DNA from: Kordiimonas pumila
GTDB lineage: Bacteria > Pseudomonadota > Alphaproteobacteria > Sphingomonadales > Kordiimonadaceae
Reading direction: 5' to 3'
Assembly (NCBI RefSeq): GCF_015240255.1
Contig: NZ_CP061205.1
Location: 3,272,501-3,336,500, forward strand
Length of the DNA: 64,000 nucleotides
Position 1 is the first letter of the stretch. Each line of letters opens with the position of its first letter. The translations under genes and the position numbers were made by a program. Shown here one piece after another: positions 9,664 to 19,149 of this stretch. The notes below the pieces were generated by a model. That model was not told the DNA's origin. It ran no database searches and saw nothing but the letters and a program-made list of their open reading frames with translations.

Positions 9664-10848
9664 TTATTCGCGTAATAACTGCCCCATTAGACGGGCTGTT
9701 TCAAAGCAGGCAGTACGCGCATCGTCTATCGCGTGGGATGCCTCCAGAAAACCATGATTAAGGCTTGGATAGTGTTTATACACCACCTTAATGCCTGCAT
9801 CCTTCAGCTTATCAGCAAACACGCGGCCTTGATCGCGGATAGGATCAAACCCCGCAGTTGCAACAAGCGTTATAGGTTGCTCGGCAAAGTCCACTGAACG
9901 AACAAGGTTTAACCATGGATGGTCCTTATCTTCAGGGCGTTTTAAAAACATTTCTGTTGCTGTTTTCATGAAATGCTTATCAAGGCCAAAACCATCGCCG
10001 AACAATTCGTATGATGGATACTCCATATAATAGGCATCGGTGAAAGGATAATATAACAGCTGGGCTTTTGGCCTGTGACCGCCTGTTTTAGCTTCCATAT
10101 CAGCAATAGAAATAGCTAGGTTACCACCCGCGCTATCACCTGCAACGCCAATTTGACCTGGGTTTATACCAAGCTTTTTAGCATTCTCTACAACCCATTC
10201 ATAAGCTGTAAAGGCATCAAAGTGCGCCGCAGGGAAAGGGTAATCTGGTGCCAGGTTATAATTTACCGAAATTACAATCATGTCGCCCTCTTTTGCCAGA
10301 ATTTTGGCTTGGGGTTCAACAGATTCAATTGTCGACATTAAAAAGCCGCCGCCATGAAAATAGAGCAAGCCCGGCTTTGGCTCTTTCATGGTATCTGGGT
10401 TCTCAGGCCAGTAAACTTTCACTCGCAGATCACCGTATGGGCCAGTGATAGTGACATTTTCTGTCTTTGCCATAGGGCCGACATCTTCAGCCATCTTCAC
10501 CCAGTTTTCTTCGGCAGCATCAAGAAGCCATTTTTTGCCTTCTGGCGTGGCAAAGGTTTCAAACAGCCATTTGTTATAATCGATGTTTTTTTTCTTGCGC
10601 GACTTTGTCCGTTCCTGAAACTCATACTGTAGCTTGGGATGCAAGGTTTGGCCATCTATCACCACCGCTGGCTCTTCAAGCTTTTCAATAAAATAGGCAT
10701 TAGGCTGTTCGAAATAAGCGCGTTCTTTTTTTGCCTTTTCTGAAAGCGTATCAACAAAGGATGGATCATCAGCACGCGCTGGGGCTGAAAGCAGTAAAAC
10801 AGCCGTTAAACCAGCCAGTTTTATACATGTAAGAAAGTTATAGTGCAC
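9664..10848 (-). CDS. Exported alpha/beta hydrolase (HSL-type esterase)
   Basis: This is an HSL-family carboxylesterase of about 394 residues with an N-terminal signal peptide ending near APARADD. The oxyanion motif HGGGF and the nucleophile motif GDSAGG are present. The acid and base are likely the Asp in GFDPIRDQG and the His in LNHGFLE. I prefer a GTG start at 10848, eight bases after GGGAG; the ATG at 10863 lacks a good ribosome site. The protein is clearly paralogous to the lipoprotein esterase at 17042-18268: both share VVIDGQTLHPKLQ near the N-terminus and PSLNHGFLE/PSLTHGFLE at the end. It probably cleaves ester bonds of an imported or extracellular ligand in the periplasm. Confidence 0.87.
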   Translation of the reverse strand: MHYNFLTCIKLAGLTAVLLLSAPARADDPSFVDTLSEKAKKERAYFEQPNAYFIEKLEEPAVVIDGQTLHPKLQYEFQERTKSRKKKNIDYNKWLFETFATPEGKKWLLDAAEENWVKMAEDVGPMAKTENVTITGPYGDLRVKVYWPENPDTMKEPKPGLLYFHGGGFLMSTIESVEPQAKILAKEGDMIVISVNYNLAPDYPFPAAHFDAFTAYEWVVENAKKLGINPGQIGVAGDSAGGNLAISIADMEAKTGGHRPKAQLLYYPFTDAYYMEYPSYELFGDGFGLDKHFMKTATEMFLKRPEDKDHPWLNLVRSVDFAEQPITLVATAGFDPIRDQGRVFADKLKDAGIKVVYKHYPSLNHGFLEASHAIDDARTACFETARLMGQLLRE

Positions 10849-10891
10849 TGTCGTATCTCCCATTTATGCAAACTCTACATAAGGGAGGACG

Positions 10892-10917
10892 GAATTCCAG
10901 CATAATTGCCGGAATTC
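10892..10917. repeat. Inverted repeat between amidase and esterase genes
   Basis: GAATTCC (10892-10898) pairs with GGAATTC (10911-10917), and the arms extend inward to about ten base pairs with one mismatch. There is no T-run on the transcribed strand, so it is not a standard terminator. It could be an mRNA-stabilising hairpin or an operator in the short gap between two co-oriented genes. Confidence 0.4.
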
Positions 10918-10935
10918 TTATCTCTTAAAGTACCT

Positions 10936-12420
10936 TTATGTGTAATAAGCTGAGTTTGGCGCCCATTTATGTTTCCAAGGCTTTGCCTGCTCAAGCTCAT
11001 ATGCAAGTTCAAAGAGGGTGCGCTCACCCCCAAGACGCGCACCAAAATGGCTGCCAATAGGCAAACCCTTTTCATTCCAGTTTAGCGGCACAGACATAGC
11101 CGGTTGGCCGCTACCGTTATATAAAGGCGTGTACCCCACATAATTCATCACATCTTCCATTAGGTAGTCACCCGGCTTTGTGGGGGCATGCTGCCCAAGC
11201 GGCAAGGGCGAACTTGTTAGAACAGGCGATAAAATAACATCATACTGACCAAAAAGGGTTTCCATTTCGGTCTGTACACTCTCCATAAAAGCAAGCGCTG
11301 GCTTAAAATCATCTGCACCCGTATTTTTAAAATAATCAGCAAGATACAGTGTCCACGGCTCCAACACTTCAGGGGCTGCAGCACCAGCCTTATCAACAAG
11401 CCCGGCTGGCACACGCGACCACATCGCCGTAAAATACCGGCTAAAGAGCTTGGTATCAAAAGGCAAGGCCACCTCTTCCACCGCATGCCCAAGCTGGCGG
11501 CACAAGGCTGCTGTTTCCGTAATTGCTGAGGCTACATCATCATCAGGCATATTGCCTTTAAGGTTCGCTAATTGCAGGCCAATTTTAAGTCGCTTTTTTG
11601 CAGGGCCTGTTACAAAGCCAACAGGCGGCAAGGCCGCATCTGCCCCTTGCCATTCGGTTACAGCATAAAGAGCAGCGCTATCACGAACAGTGCGGGTAAG
11701 GTGACCTTTTACTGCAAGGCCGTTTAAGGCTAACCTGCCCGGCCACACATTACGCCGACGGCTTACTTTTACACCAAACAGGCCGCAGCATGATGCGGGA
11801 ATACGAACCGAACCACCACCGTCACTGCCTTGTGCTGCCGGTACCATGCCGGCTGCCACGGCGGCCGCTGCCCCGCCTGACGACCCCCCAGCAGAATATT
11901 TCAGGTTCCAAGGGTTTGCTGTCGGGCCAAAAGCTAGTGGTTCTGTTGTACCCAGCAGACCAAATTCTGGTGTATTGGTTTTACCAAAAATATTAAGCCC
12001 AGCTTGCTCAGCCGCTGCCGCAAATACATGGGTGTCCGCTGATATATTCCCCATCATCATACGGGATCCAAAAGCTGTACGCCCCCCTTTATAGTCCATC
12101 AGGTCTTTTAAAAGATATGGCACTCCTTGAAACGGGCCGGTTGGTAAATGGTCCGCGCGGTCAAGTGCTGCCTCAAACATAGGTGTTATCACAGCATTAA
12201 TAGAAGGATTCAGGCGCTTTATGCGAGCGATGGCTTCTTCTGCCAAATAACGGGCTGATACCTCGCCAGAGCGCACCATCTCTGCTTGCTTCACGGCATC
12301 AGCATCAAGCAACGTTTTATCACCTGCGAATACGGCTTTTGGTATTGCGCCCAAAGCTGCCGTTGCACACAGTGTTGAAACAGAGTTTTTAAGAAAATGC
12401 CGCCGGTTCATAGTTGCCAT
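10936..12420 (-). CDS. Tat-exported amidase (amidase signature family)
   Basis: This is a 494-residue amidase-signature hydrolase that cleaves carboxamide or peptide-like bonds. The N-terminus carries a twin-arginine motif (NRRHFLK) and a hydrophobic stretch ending IPKAVFAGD, so a periplasmic location is likely. The Ser-Ser-Lys triad region is visible: Lys in PYLLKDLMDYKGG, the Gly/Ser stretch GGSSGGAAAAVAAGM and the serine nucleophile in GSDGGGSVRIPASCCG. AGGA stands nine bases before the ATG. The gene lies between two hydrolase genes on the same strand, so the three may be co-transcribed. The specific substrate is unknown. Confidence 0.88.
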   Translation of the reverse strand: MATMNRRHFLKNSVSTLCATAALGAIPKAVFAGDKTLLDADAVKQAEMVRSGEVSARYLAEEAIARIKRLNPSINAVITPMFEAALDRADHLPTGPFQGVPYLLKDLMDYKGGRTAFGSRMMMGNISADTHVFAAAAEQAGLNIFGKTNTPEFGLLGTTEPLAFGPTANPWNLKYSAGGSSGGAAAAVAAGMVPAAQGSDGGGSVRIPASCCGLFGVKVSRRRNVWPGRLALNGLAVKGHLTRTVRDSAALYAVTEWQGADAALPPVGFVTGPAKKRLKIGLQLANLKGNMPDDDVASAITETAALCRQLGHAVEEVALPFDTKLFSRYFTAMWSRVPAGLVDKAGAAAPEVLEPWTLYLADYFKNTGADDFKPALAFMESVQTEMETLFGQYDVILSPVLTSSPLPLGQHAPTKPGDYLMEDVMNYVGYTPLYNGSGQPAMSVPLNWNEKGLPIGSHFGARLGGERTLFELAYELEQAKPWKHKWAPNSAYYT

Positions 12421-12487
12421 TCATACAATCCTTCAAAAAAATACCTAATTGATAACGAGTTAAGTAAGTATTTACCTGATAACTCAT

Positions 12488-13357
12488 CTAATAATGTAGT
12501 TTGCCTGTTGCCTGTAAAATTTCACTGCGCAGAACTGCGTTAAAGTCTGCAGGGCGTTCCATCATCAGAAAATGGCCAACACCATCAAGGCGGAGAATGC
12601 GCACACCAGCATGTAGTGCACTAAGCCCCTCTATATCTACAGGCTTTACATTAGAGTTTATAAAAACAAGCGGCATCGCCTGTAGTGCCTTTATCGCAGA
12701 CACCTGATCGTAACCATAGAGAGACAAAACCATTTCTACTGCGCTGTCTGGGTCGCCCTTTTCCATAACCCGAACAACACGATCAACAAGCGCTGGGTCA
12801 GCCGTCTCGTGAAAATAACCACCTCGCACCATTTGGTGCATCATGGTTTTAAAGTTCTGACGCATTGAAGCAGCCATACCGTTAATCGTAGCCTCATCGA
12901 GCACCATATTAGGGCGTTTCATGGTATCAACACCAACCACAGCCTCTATACGTCCCTGAAGCCCTGAGGCCGCCTCAACAACAACAGGCCCTCCCATCGA
13001 GTGACCTACTAGAATAATGTTTTGCAGATCAAGCTTGTTAGCGAGAGTGATAATATCCTTCCCGTATGCTTCGATCGTCCAACCCTTACGAGTTTTGCTC
13101 GACTTTCCATGCCCTGGCAGGTCTAGGGTGATAACCTGAAAACCGTTAGAAAACTCTTCTATTTGTGCATTCCAAAAGGTTTCATCGCACATCCAGCCAT
13201 GAACAAAGAGAATAGTCTCCTCACCACTGCCATATATTTTATAATGCAGCGTTTCACCGTCAAAGCTTTCTATGTATTGGCTTTCAGATGCTATGGCCGC
13301 AGGCATGCTGCTTAGAATAGCAACCCAAACAGCCATAAGCTTTAGGAACTGTTGCAT
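12488..13357 (-). CDS. Exported alpha/beta-fold hydrolase
   Basis: This 289-residue alpha/beta hydrolase carries a signal peptide (cleavage near AAIASES). The nucleophile elbow is GHSMGG, the oxyanion region VHGWMCDETFW, and the C-terminal histidine is in VGHFLMMERP. It resembles the small esterase/haloperoxidase-like group. Its start overlaps the stop of the upstream small membrane protein gene by one base, so they are translationally coupled. It belongs to the group of four exported or membrane-linked proteins from 13821 down to 9664, presumably processing the same ligand class. Confidence 0.82.
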   Translation of the reverse strand: MQQFLKLMAVWVAILSSMPAAIASESQYIESFDGETLHYKIYGSGEETILFVHGWMCDETFWNAQIEEFSNGFQVITLDLPGHGKSSKTRKGWTIEAYGKDIITLANKLDLQNIILVGHSMGGPVVVEAASGLQGRIEAVVGVDTMKRPNMVLDEATINGMAASMRQNFKTMMHQMVRGGYFHETADPALVDRVVRVMEKGDPDSAVEMVLSLYGYDQVSAIKALQAMPLVFINSNVKPVDIEGLSALHAGVRILRLDGVGHFLMMERPADFNAVLRSEILQATGKLHY

Positions 13358-13821
13358 TAAGTATTTTCCCCATGGTTGATGGCAAAGGGTTGTTTTCCCA
13401 ATAACCAGCCTAGCCCCAAAATGAAATATACAATATTTGCTGTAATGATGGGTATAAACCCACCATAAAACACTAAAGGCTTTATTTTATATGCACTGAC
13501 AAGCTGATACCAGATATACCAGTAAGCTGGCACAAGTACAAAACCACCCGCAAACCGCACCATTGATACAAACCCGTAAAAGAAATCTGTTGTGTAAACA
13601 GAGAGAGTCCCCAAAGCCATCAACAGACCTGCGATAGCAGGTAACCCGGCCTTTCGACCAAGATCATAATATTGCAACACAGGGAAAAAAGCATACAAGC
13701 TCACCTTTTCACCGCGATATTTTGCAGCCCCCACCAGAAAAAGCGCAAGACAGATATAGCTCACACAGTGGTATATCAGCACTTCCTTGGCCCAAAGCCT
13801 ACTCATTGCAAGTTCCAGCAT
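13357..13821 (-). CDS. Uncharacterised four- to five-helix membrane protein
   Basis: This 154-residue protein is mostly hydrophobic, with segments near 13-33, 57-75, 83-103, 110-125 and 125-145. I do not recognise a named family. GGAGG lies five bases before the ATG. The downstream hydrolase starts on its last base, which supports real translation and a shared function. No catalytic or cofactor motif is visible. Confidence 0.6.
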   Translation of the reverse strand: MLELAMSRLWAKEVLIYHCVSYICLALFLVGAAKYRGEKVSLYAFFPVLQYYDLGRKAGLPAIAGLLMALGTLSVYTTDFFYGFVSMVRFAGGFVLVPAYWYIWYQLVSAYKIKPLVFYGGFIPIITANIVYFILGLGWLLGKQPFAINHGENT

Positions 13822-13831
13822 TTACCCCTCC

Positions 13832-13872
13832 AAAAGAAAAGGCCTGCGCTTCCTTTTTTGAAAACGCAGGCC
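13832..13872 (-). terminator. Rho-independent terminator after the TonB receptor gene
   Basis: The arms GGCCTGCG (13841-13848) and CGCAGGCC (13865-13872) form an eight-pair stem. On the minus strand the stem is followed by TTTTCTTTT, placing it just after the TonB-dependent receptor stop. Confidence 0.75.
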
Positions 13873-13896
13873 ATATTTTAACAAGCTCCGAAACGC

Positions 13897-16116
13897 CTAG
13901 AACTCTATTTTATACCGAACTGAGCCAATTGCACCAGGTGCTGCAGTGGCACAGAATGTATCAAATATTGGGCTGTCAGAACAATTCATAAGCGTAACAA
14001 GCGGGAAATACTGTTTGTTAAGCAGGTTTTCTACACCCAGATTGATCGTACCACCAAGGAACGGCCCAGACACCAAAAGGTCGAATAAAGTATAGCCCTC
14101 AACATCGCGCTGTGACGTATTGAAAGGTGCGGTAAACCGGCTTTCATCAAACAGAGTGTTTGACTGTAGTCGTGCAGACCAACCTTCAAAGAAGTCAACC
14201 TCAACATACGTGGTCAACATCGGAGGTGGCACACGGCTGAAATCAAGCGGGCCTTCAAACACCCCGTCACTATCAGCATCGGTTTTACTGTCCTGAATAG
14301 AGAAACTACCACCAACACGCAGTTTATCTGTAACATTCACATCTGCTGTCAGTTCCAAGCCCCAAATACGCTCTGGTGCCCGTACTGTTTCAAATGTTAC
14401 AGGGTCGAAACTAGCACCCAGATCACTTGTGCTGTAGAAAGCCGCAATGCTTGCTGACACAACTTCGCCAGAATAGCGTAAACCACCTTCATAGCTGTCA
14501 ACTGCCACAGCTTCCGTAAACTTGCCTAAGTCTGCCACATAATATGTAACAGGAACCGGACTGAAACCAGAAGGCCGCAAGCCGCCAATAGTGCGCAGAA
14601 CGTTCCCGACAGAGAAGCCACTTGACCAGCTAGCAAACACATTCAGATTGTCGGTAAAGTCATAAACAATACCAAAATTGCCTGAAAGATTGCTGTAATT
14701 GAGATCAGCGCCCACAATTGGGTGGGTAATAGCTGTATACCAGTCGATAGCTTCAAAATCAGGAATAGTTAGCTTGAAGTCATCATACCTAAGGCCGCCA
14801 CGAATATGGAGGTCATCGGTGATATCAAGCTGTGCCTGACCAAAGAATGAGAGACTATTCTGTTTACCAGCAGAGCGGATCCGCCCATCGAGCAAACGCT
14901 CTTCCGTTTCATCTTTCAGATAATCCACACCCCACAGCACAAACCCGTCAATACCCCCCATTGTAACCGGTGTATTCACATCAAGGCGCAAGCCTTTCTT
15001 TTCTGCACTGGTGCTTAACTGGCTACCTTCTGGCGGAAAGCCAGCAACACCGGGCCCTAAGTAGTCTAGGTGCCGCCATACATAATAAGAATCTTGGTAG
15101 AATGTCTGTAGTTTAACGGAGCTACCGGCAACATCATCCAGAATAAGACTAGCCGCTATTACTTTATTATCATTCTCTGGGTCTTGCACGCCTACAAAGT
15201 CAAAGGCATATGGCCCAAGCACAATATTGTTTTGGCTTTTAATTTCGCCCACAGATTTCACACCTGCGGCAAAGCTACCTTGCCCAACAGTATAATCTGT
15301 ATCTACTTCAGCATCAAAATAAACACCCATCAGCTCAAGGCGAACCGTTGGTGTGAAATCGTAGCCAACCTTTGCAAACAGGCTCCATTCGTCCATATCC
15401 GCGATACCGGTTTGACCTGCAGGGTCTGGCGGTATCAGGTCGCCGTCACCGTCAAAATATAGCCCGCGTGACTGGTATGTAATATTTGCAACAATATCAA
15501 ACTTGCCTTCTTTTGCTGAAATACCCTGCGTGCCAGTATAGCTAAAGCTGCGGTCATCAATGTTGGAAAGAGATGTAGAAAAACCAATCTCGGTGAAGAA
15601 ATTATAGCCTTCCTCGGCTGGGCGCTTGGTAATATAGTTGATTACACCGCCAGAGCCACCTTGCCCGTATATCGATGTCGAGCCACGAATGACCTCAACA
15701 CGTTCCAGAACATTCGGGTGAATAATACGCATATCCCGGCCACCACCACGAAGGGCTGCTGATTGCGGAATCCCATCAAGAAAGAAAGCTGGCTTTCTAC
15801 CCCGAATTGTTTGCGCAAAGTTATTCCCGTCATTACTTGATGGTGCCATGCCCGGAACTGATTTTGCCAGAATTGCACCCAGATCACTCGATATGCCTGA
15901 TTGCTTTTGAATTTCCGCCAAGCTCAGAATTGTAACTGAACCGGGGATAGATGTAACATCAGCAGGCAAACGTGAACCAGATGCCGTAATAACAATTTCC
16001 TCGAATTCGCCGCTATTACTATCTGACTGTGCAGATACGTTTTGTGACAATGCCGCCAGGCTACACCCTGTGAGCAATCCCGCAAAACGAACGGCTTTCT
16101 TAGTATTCAAACCCAT
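13897..16116 (-). CDS. TonB-dependent outer-membrane receptor
   Basis: This is a receptor of 739 residues that imports a large ligand across the outer membrane using TonB energy. After a signal peptide (NVSAQS) comes a TonB-box-like EIVITASG, then the plug domain with IRGRKPAFFLDGIPQS and VERVEVIRGSTSIYGQGGSGG-type phrases, then a long barrel ending in the aromatic SVRYKIEF. The Met at 16116 has GGGAG nine bases upstream and starts a normal signal peptide; the ORF runs 36 codons further upstream without such support. There is no N-terminal signalling (STN) domain. It follows the ECF sigma gene by about 110 bases on the same strand. The siderophore-receptor family is the best guess. Confidence 0.88.
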   Translation of the reverse strand: MGLNTKKAVRFAGLLTGCSLAALSQNVSAQSDSNSGEFEEIVITASGSRLPADVTSIPGSVTILSLAEIQKQSGISSDLGAILAKSVPGMAPSSNDGNNFAQTIRGRKPAFFLDGIPQSAALRGGGRDMRIIHPNVLERVEVIRGSTSIYGQGGSGGVINYITKRPAEEGYNFFTEIGFSTSLSNIDDRSFSYTGTQGISAKEGKFDIVANITYQSRGLYFDGDGDLIPPDPAGQTGIADMDEWSLFAKVGYDFTPTVRLELMGVYFDAEVDTDYTVGQGSFAAGVKSVGEIKSQNNIVLGPYAFDFVGVQDPENDNKVIAASLILDDVAGSSVKLQTFYQDSYYVWRHLDYLGPGVAGFPPEGSQLSTSAEKKGLRLDVNTPVTMGGIDGFVLWGVDYLKDETEERLLDGRIRSAGKQNSLSFFGQAQLDITDDLHIRGGLRYDDFKLTIPDFEAIDWYTAITHPIVGADLNYSNLSGNFGIVYDFTDNLNVFASWSSGFSVGNVLRTIGGLRPSGFSPVPVTYYVADLGKFTEAVAVDSYEGGLRYSGEVVSASIAAFYSTSDLGASFDPVTFETVRAPERIWGLELTADVNVTDKLRVGGSFSIQDSKTDADSDGVFEGPLDFSRVPPPMLTTYVEVDFFEGWSARLQSNTLFDESRFTAPFNTSQRDVEGYTLFDLLVSGPFLGGTINLGVENLLNKQYFPLVTLMNCSDSPIFDTFCATAAPGAIGSVRYKIEF

Positions 16117-16228
16117 TCTTTTTCTCCCTGTATTAGGACTTTGAGTTCCCTGTAAGTCACCTTTGAAAGCGAACTTCATTTTGTATGACGTAACCCGCAA
16201 AAAATCCCGTAACCTAGTTAGCAATAGT

Positions 16229-16747
16229 TTAAGCAGCTTCCAGAGCCACAGAGTCCCGGCAGTGCTTCATTGCCTTACTGATATTTTTTTCTACCGTACT
16301 AAGGCACACGCCTTCGCTTTCGGCGATTTCGCTATTTTTGTAGCCATGCAAACGGCTTAACCAAAAAATCCTTTGGCAAGGTTCTGGCAAAACCGCTACT
16401 GCATCGCAAGTTTCTTGCAATCTATTTTTCGTTGCCAGATCCTCTTCCATATCAGAACCTGACGATAACACTTCGGCCATCTCTGTTAGCTCAATAACTT
16501 CCTTTGGTGCAAACTTGGCCCTGACACTACGAATATGATCAATAACAATGTTGCGGGCTATCCTGAACAGATAGGCTCCAACTTCTTGTACAAGGCCTTT
16601 TTGGTCAGCCTGATAAAACCGGATAAACGTATCCTGTGTTAGATCTTGAGCCATTTCATAACACCGGACCTTCGACAAAATAAACCTGAGTACTCTGGGG
16701 CCGTATTCGGCATAGGCTGCTTCCAGCCTGTCATTATATGGTTGCAT
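16229..16747 (-). CDS. ECF sigma factor (FecI-like)
   Basis: This is a 172-residue extracytoplasmic-function sigma factor. Region 2 contains YLFRIARNIVIDHIRS and region 4 contains LPEPCQRIFWLSRLHGYKNSEIAESEGVCLSTVEKNISKAM, the FecI-type pattern, split here only for illustration. It directly precedes the TonB receptor and probably activates it. No FecR-type anti-sigma gene is present between or beside them, which is unusual for this class. The start has a GGGGAGA purine run just upstream (CTCCCCCC on the plus strand at about 16752). Confidence 0.87.
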   Translation of the reverse strand: MQPYNDRLEAAYAEYGPRVLRFILSKVRCYEMAQDLTQDTFIRFYQADQKGLVQEVGAYLFRIARNIVIDHIRSVRAKFAPKEVIELTEMAEVLSSGSDMEEDLATKNRLQETCDAVAVLPEPCQRIFWLSRLHGYKNSEIAESEGVCLSTVEKNISKAMKHCRDSVALEAA

Positions 16748-17041
16748 GGTCTCCCCCCGGAGCTGCTTATGCGCCCATTGGCGCTTGATTTCATCTTCTG
16801 TAAAATAATCTAAAAAATAGTTACCAATTTTACAACTTATTTTTACAACAAAATTAACTCATTGTTTTTAAATATATTTTTTAAACTTTGCAGAAAATAT
16901 CATTGGCAAAATATGCTGAAACTAGCACGACTCGTTAGCGTTACGCGCTAAACACACTTGTGGAGATAAGGTTTTTCAGTGGTGCTGCGTCCTTATGAAG
17001 AGATGTAGTATGCTGCCATAAACATGATAAAGGACCCGCTC
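16748..17041. other. Divergent promoter region, AT-rich
   Basis: This gap of about 290 bases separates the leftward sigma factor gene from the rightward lipoprotein esterase gene. It is rich in A/T runs between 16800 and 16910 and presumably holds both promoters. I saw no convincing small gene or known operator in it. Confidence 0.45.
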
Positions 17042-18268
17042 ATGATATATGACAAAACGATCAGCCTAGTGGTTGCGACACTATTAAGCTTCACGCTTGC
17101 CGCTTGCTCGGATACAGAAAACAGGGGCGACCAAGCCTCGCAGCTTGTTGAGCAAGGTATGGCGCCCGCTTCAGGGCCTTTAACCAAAAGAACGCCAACG
17201 GCTGACGAACAAAAGTATGTTGACTTCCGCACCCAGCCAAATAGCGCTTTTGAAGCACTTCTAACAGACCCCCCCGTTGTGATAGACGGCCAAACCCTGC
17301 ACCCCAAACTGCAGTGGGAATATGAAAAAGATAAAAAGGAGCCTGAGAAAGACCGTCGTGCTTCTCTTATCAAAACCATGAATGATGAAGCGGCAAAAAA
17401 CCGGCTGCGCGGAATTGTGGATATTTACTGGGATATAACTACAAAAGAAACGCCTCCAATGGCTGCCGTTTACGATATGGCGATTGAAGGGCCAGACCAC
17501 ACAAGTCTACCTATCCGCATTTATGTGCCTGATGTCGACACGGGCGAAGAAAAACTGCCCGTCCTAGTTTATTACCACGGCGGTGGTTACCTGTTTGGCA
17601 GCATTCAGGCCCTTGATGGTGCTGTACGCCTTATTGCAACCGAGGCAAAGGTTATTGCTGTCTCTGTTGACTACAGACTCGCGCCTGAAAACCCGTACCC
17701 TGCTTTCAGCCTTGATGCCCAAGCCGCTTTTAACTGGACAGTGGACAATATTGCAGAATACGGCGGCGACCCCAATAATGTGTCTGTGGGCGGCGACAGC
17801 GCCGGTGGCTTCCTCTCTGTTAGCACAACAATACGCCAGCTTGAAAGTGGTGGTCAGGTGCCTGCAGCCCATCTCCTGTATTACCCTGCTCTCGATAAAA
17901 ACTATGAAGACTATCCTTCATACGATTTGTTCAAAAAAGGCTTTGGGTTGGACGAAGGCTTTATGCTTGCTGCAACCGAAATGGCGTTTCAAAACGTAGA
18001 TGCAAATGACCCACTGATATCTATGAATAAATACGCACATATGGATAAAATGCCCCCGTCCATAATAGCGTCCGCAGGGTTTGACCCAATCCGTGATCAC
18101 GGTAAGGTATTTGCTGAAAAAGTAACATCTGCAGGCGGCGGTGCGGTCGATTATAAAAACTATCCCTCCCTCACGCACGGTTTTCTGGAGGCATCCGGCA
18201 CGATTGATGATGCAGAAGAAGCCTGCCTTGAAACCGCAAGAAAATTCGGTGAGCTTGTTCGCCGCTAA
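17042..18268 (+). CDS. Lipoprotein alpha/beta hydrolase (HSL-type esterase)
   Basis: This esterase of about 408 residues is the paralogue of the exported esterase at 9664-10848. The N-terminus ends in a lipobox LAAC, so the mature protein is probably lipid-anchored in the periplasmic face of a membrane. HGGGY (oxyanion), GDSAGG (nucleophile), the Asp in GFDPIRDHG and the His in LTHGFLE give a complete set. The ATG at 17042 is preceded by AAGGA at a good distance and opens the signal sequence properly; an earlier ATG at 17024 is possible. A strong terminator follows. Two such enzymes around one TonB receptor suggest stepwise or alternative ester cleavage of the same ligand class. Confidence 0.86.
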   Translation: MIYDKTISLVVATLLSFTLAACSDTENRGDQASQLVEQGMAPASGPLTKRTPTADEQKYVDFRTQPNSAFEALLTDPPVVIDGQTLHPKLQWEYEKDKKEPEKDRRASLIKTMNDEAAKNRLRGIVDIYWDITTKETPPMAAVYDMAIEGPDHTSLPIRIYVPDVDTGEEKLPVLVYYHGGGYLFGSIQALDGAVRLIATEAKVIAVSVDYRLAPENPYPAFSLDAQAAFNWTVDNIAEYGGDPNNVSVGGDSAGGFLSVSTTIRQLESGGQVPAAHLLYYPALDKNYEDYPSYDLFKKGFGLDEGFMLAATEMAFQNVDANDPLISMNKYAHMDKMPPSIIASAGFDPIRDHGKVFAEKVTSAGGGAVDYKNYPSLTHGFLEASGTIDDAEEACLETARKFGELVRR

Positions 18269-18290
18269 TAAAAATAAGCGTTAAAAGAAA

Positions 18291-18316
18291 AAGCGACCAC
18301 TTAGGTCGCTTTTTCA
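18291..18316 (+). terminator. Rho-independent terminator
   Basis: AAGCGACC (18291-18298) pairs with GGTCGCTT, followed by a T-run. It ends the lipoprotein esterase transcript and, read in reverse with its A-run, may also serve the convergent GntR gene. Confidence 0.8.
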
Positions 18317-18340
18317 TAACCAACTCTTCAGGATGTAAGC

Positions 18341-18973
18341 TTAACCTTGTTCTGATTGAACAGCGTGTGCCGCCAACCGATTCCTTAAAGCAACAGCATT
18401 GTCTGTTTCTATTGCTTCAATAATCTCAAAATGTTCCTTATTGCTTTTTTGCAGCCCGTCAAATGTCATATAACGGACCTCAGGCCCACTAGCACAACAT
18501 TCCCGCAAATGACGCACTGTACGTGCAATAAGCTTGTTCCCGCACATGCTGATAATTTTGTCATGGAAACGATAGTTTTCAATCCGAAGTTCAGCCTGAC
18601 TACCTTGTCGTATAAGGCTTTCAAAGCGTTTGGCAATTTCACGTGTCTCTACCATGTCCTGCACTGTTGCATTTTCAATAATGCTATCGGCCGCTGCGGT
18701 TTCAAGCGCTGCTATCATCTCTGCAATTTCATCAAGCTCCTCGGTGGACCGCGTAAAAACACGGAAGCCCCGGTTTTTCACATATTCCACAACACCGCGT
18801 TCAGCAAGGCTACTCAGGGCGCTCCGCACATCAGAGCGGCTGGCACCATACTGGCTTTCAAGATCAGCCTGCTTCAACCACTGCCCTGACGGGTGATGCC
18901 CTTCGAGGATTTTGGCTCTAATATTTTCAAACAGTGCCTGAGATTTTGGCCTTGTATGTATCTCATGTATCAA
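18341..18973 (-). CDS. GntR-family transcriptional regulator (FCD/FadR type)
   Basis: This 210-residue regulator has an N-terminal winged helix (GASRSDVRSALSSLAERGVVEYVKNRGFRVF) and an all-helical FCD domain with metal-type residues (RFHDKIISMCGN, HLREC). FCD regulators bind small carboxylates. It is divergent from the double ATPase gene, so it may control the ABC importer and the hydrolases near it. No clear operator was recognised in the 176-base gap. Confidence 0.85.
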   Translation of the reverse strand: MIHEIHTRPKSQALFENIRAKILEGHHPSGQWLKQADLESQYGASRSDVRSALSSLAERGVVEYVKNRGFRVFTRSTEELDEIAEMIAALETAAADSIIENATVQDMVETREIAKRFESLIRQGSQAELRIENYRFHDKIISMCGNKLIARTVRHLRECCASGPEVRYMTFDGLQKSNKEHFEIIEAIETDNAVALRNRLAAHAVQSEQG

Positions 18974-19149
18974 ACTATTGGCCCCTGACCTATTTTCAAA
19001 TTACACTCTAGTGCACGTGATGCTAGACGGAATATAGTTTGCTATGCCGTAATGCTCAATATCCTGTTTGATAATGAGCTTAAGGTTTTTTACCGTAGTT
19101 CATCTGGTTAAGCCTACAGTCTTTCGTCATAGAAGACAAAGGATAGCAT

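Noticed and set aside
10892-10917. Rho-independent terminator between amidase and esterase genes
   Set aside because: The hairpin is real, but no T-run follows on the minus strand that carries both genes, so it is listed only as an inverted repeat.
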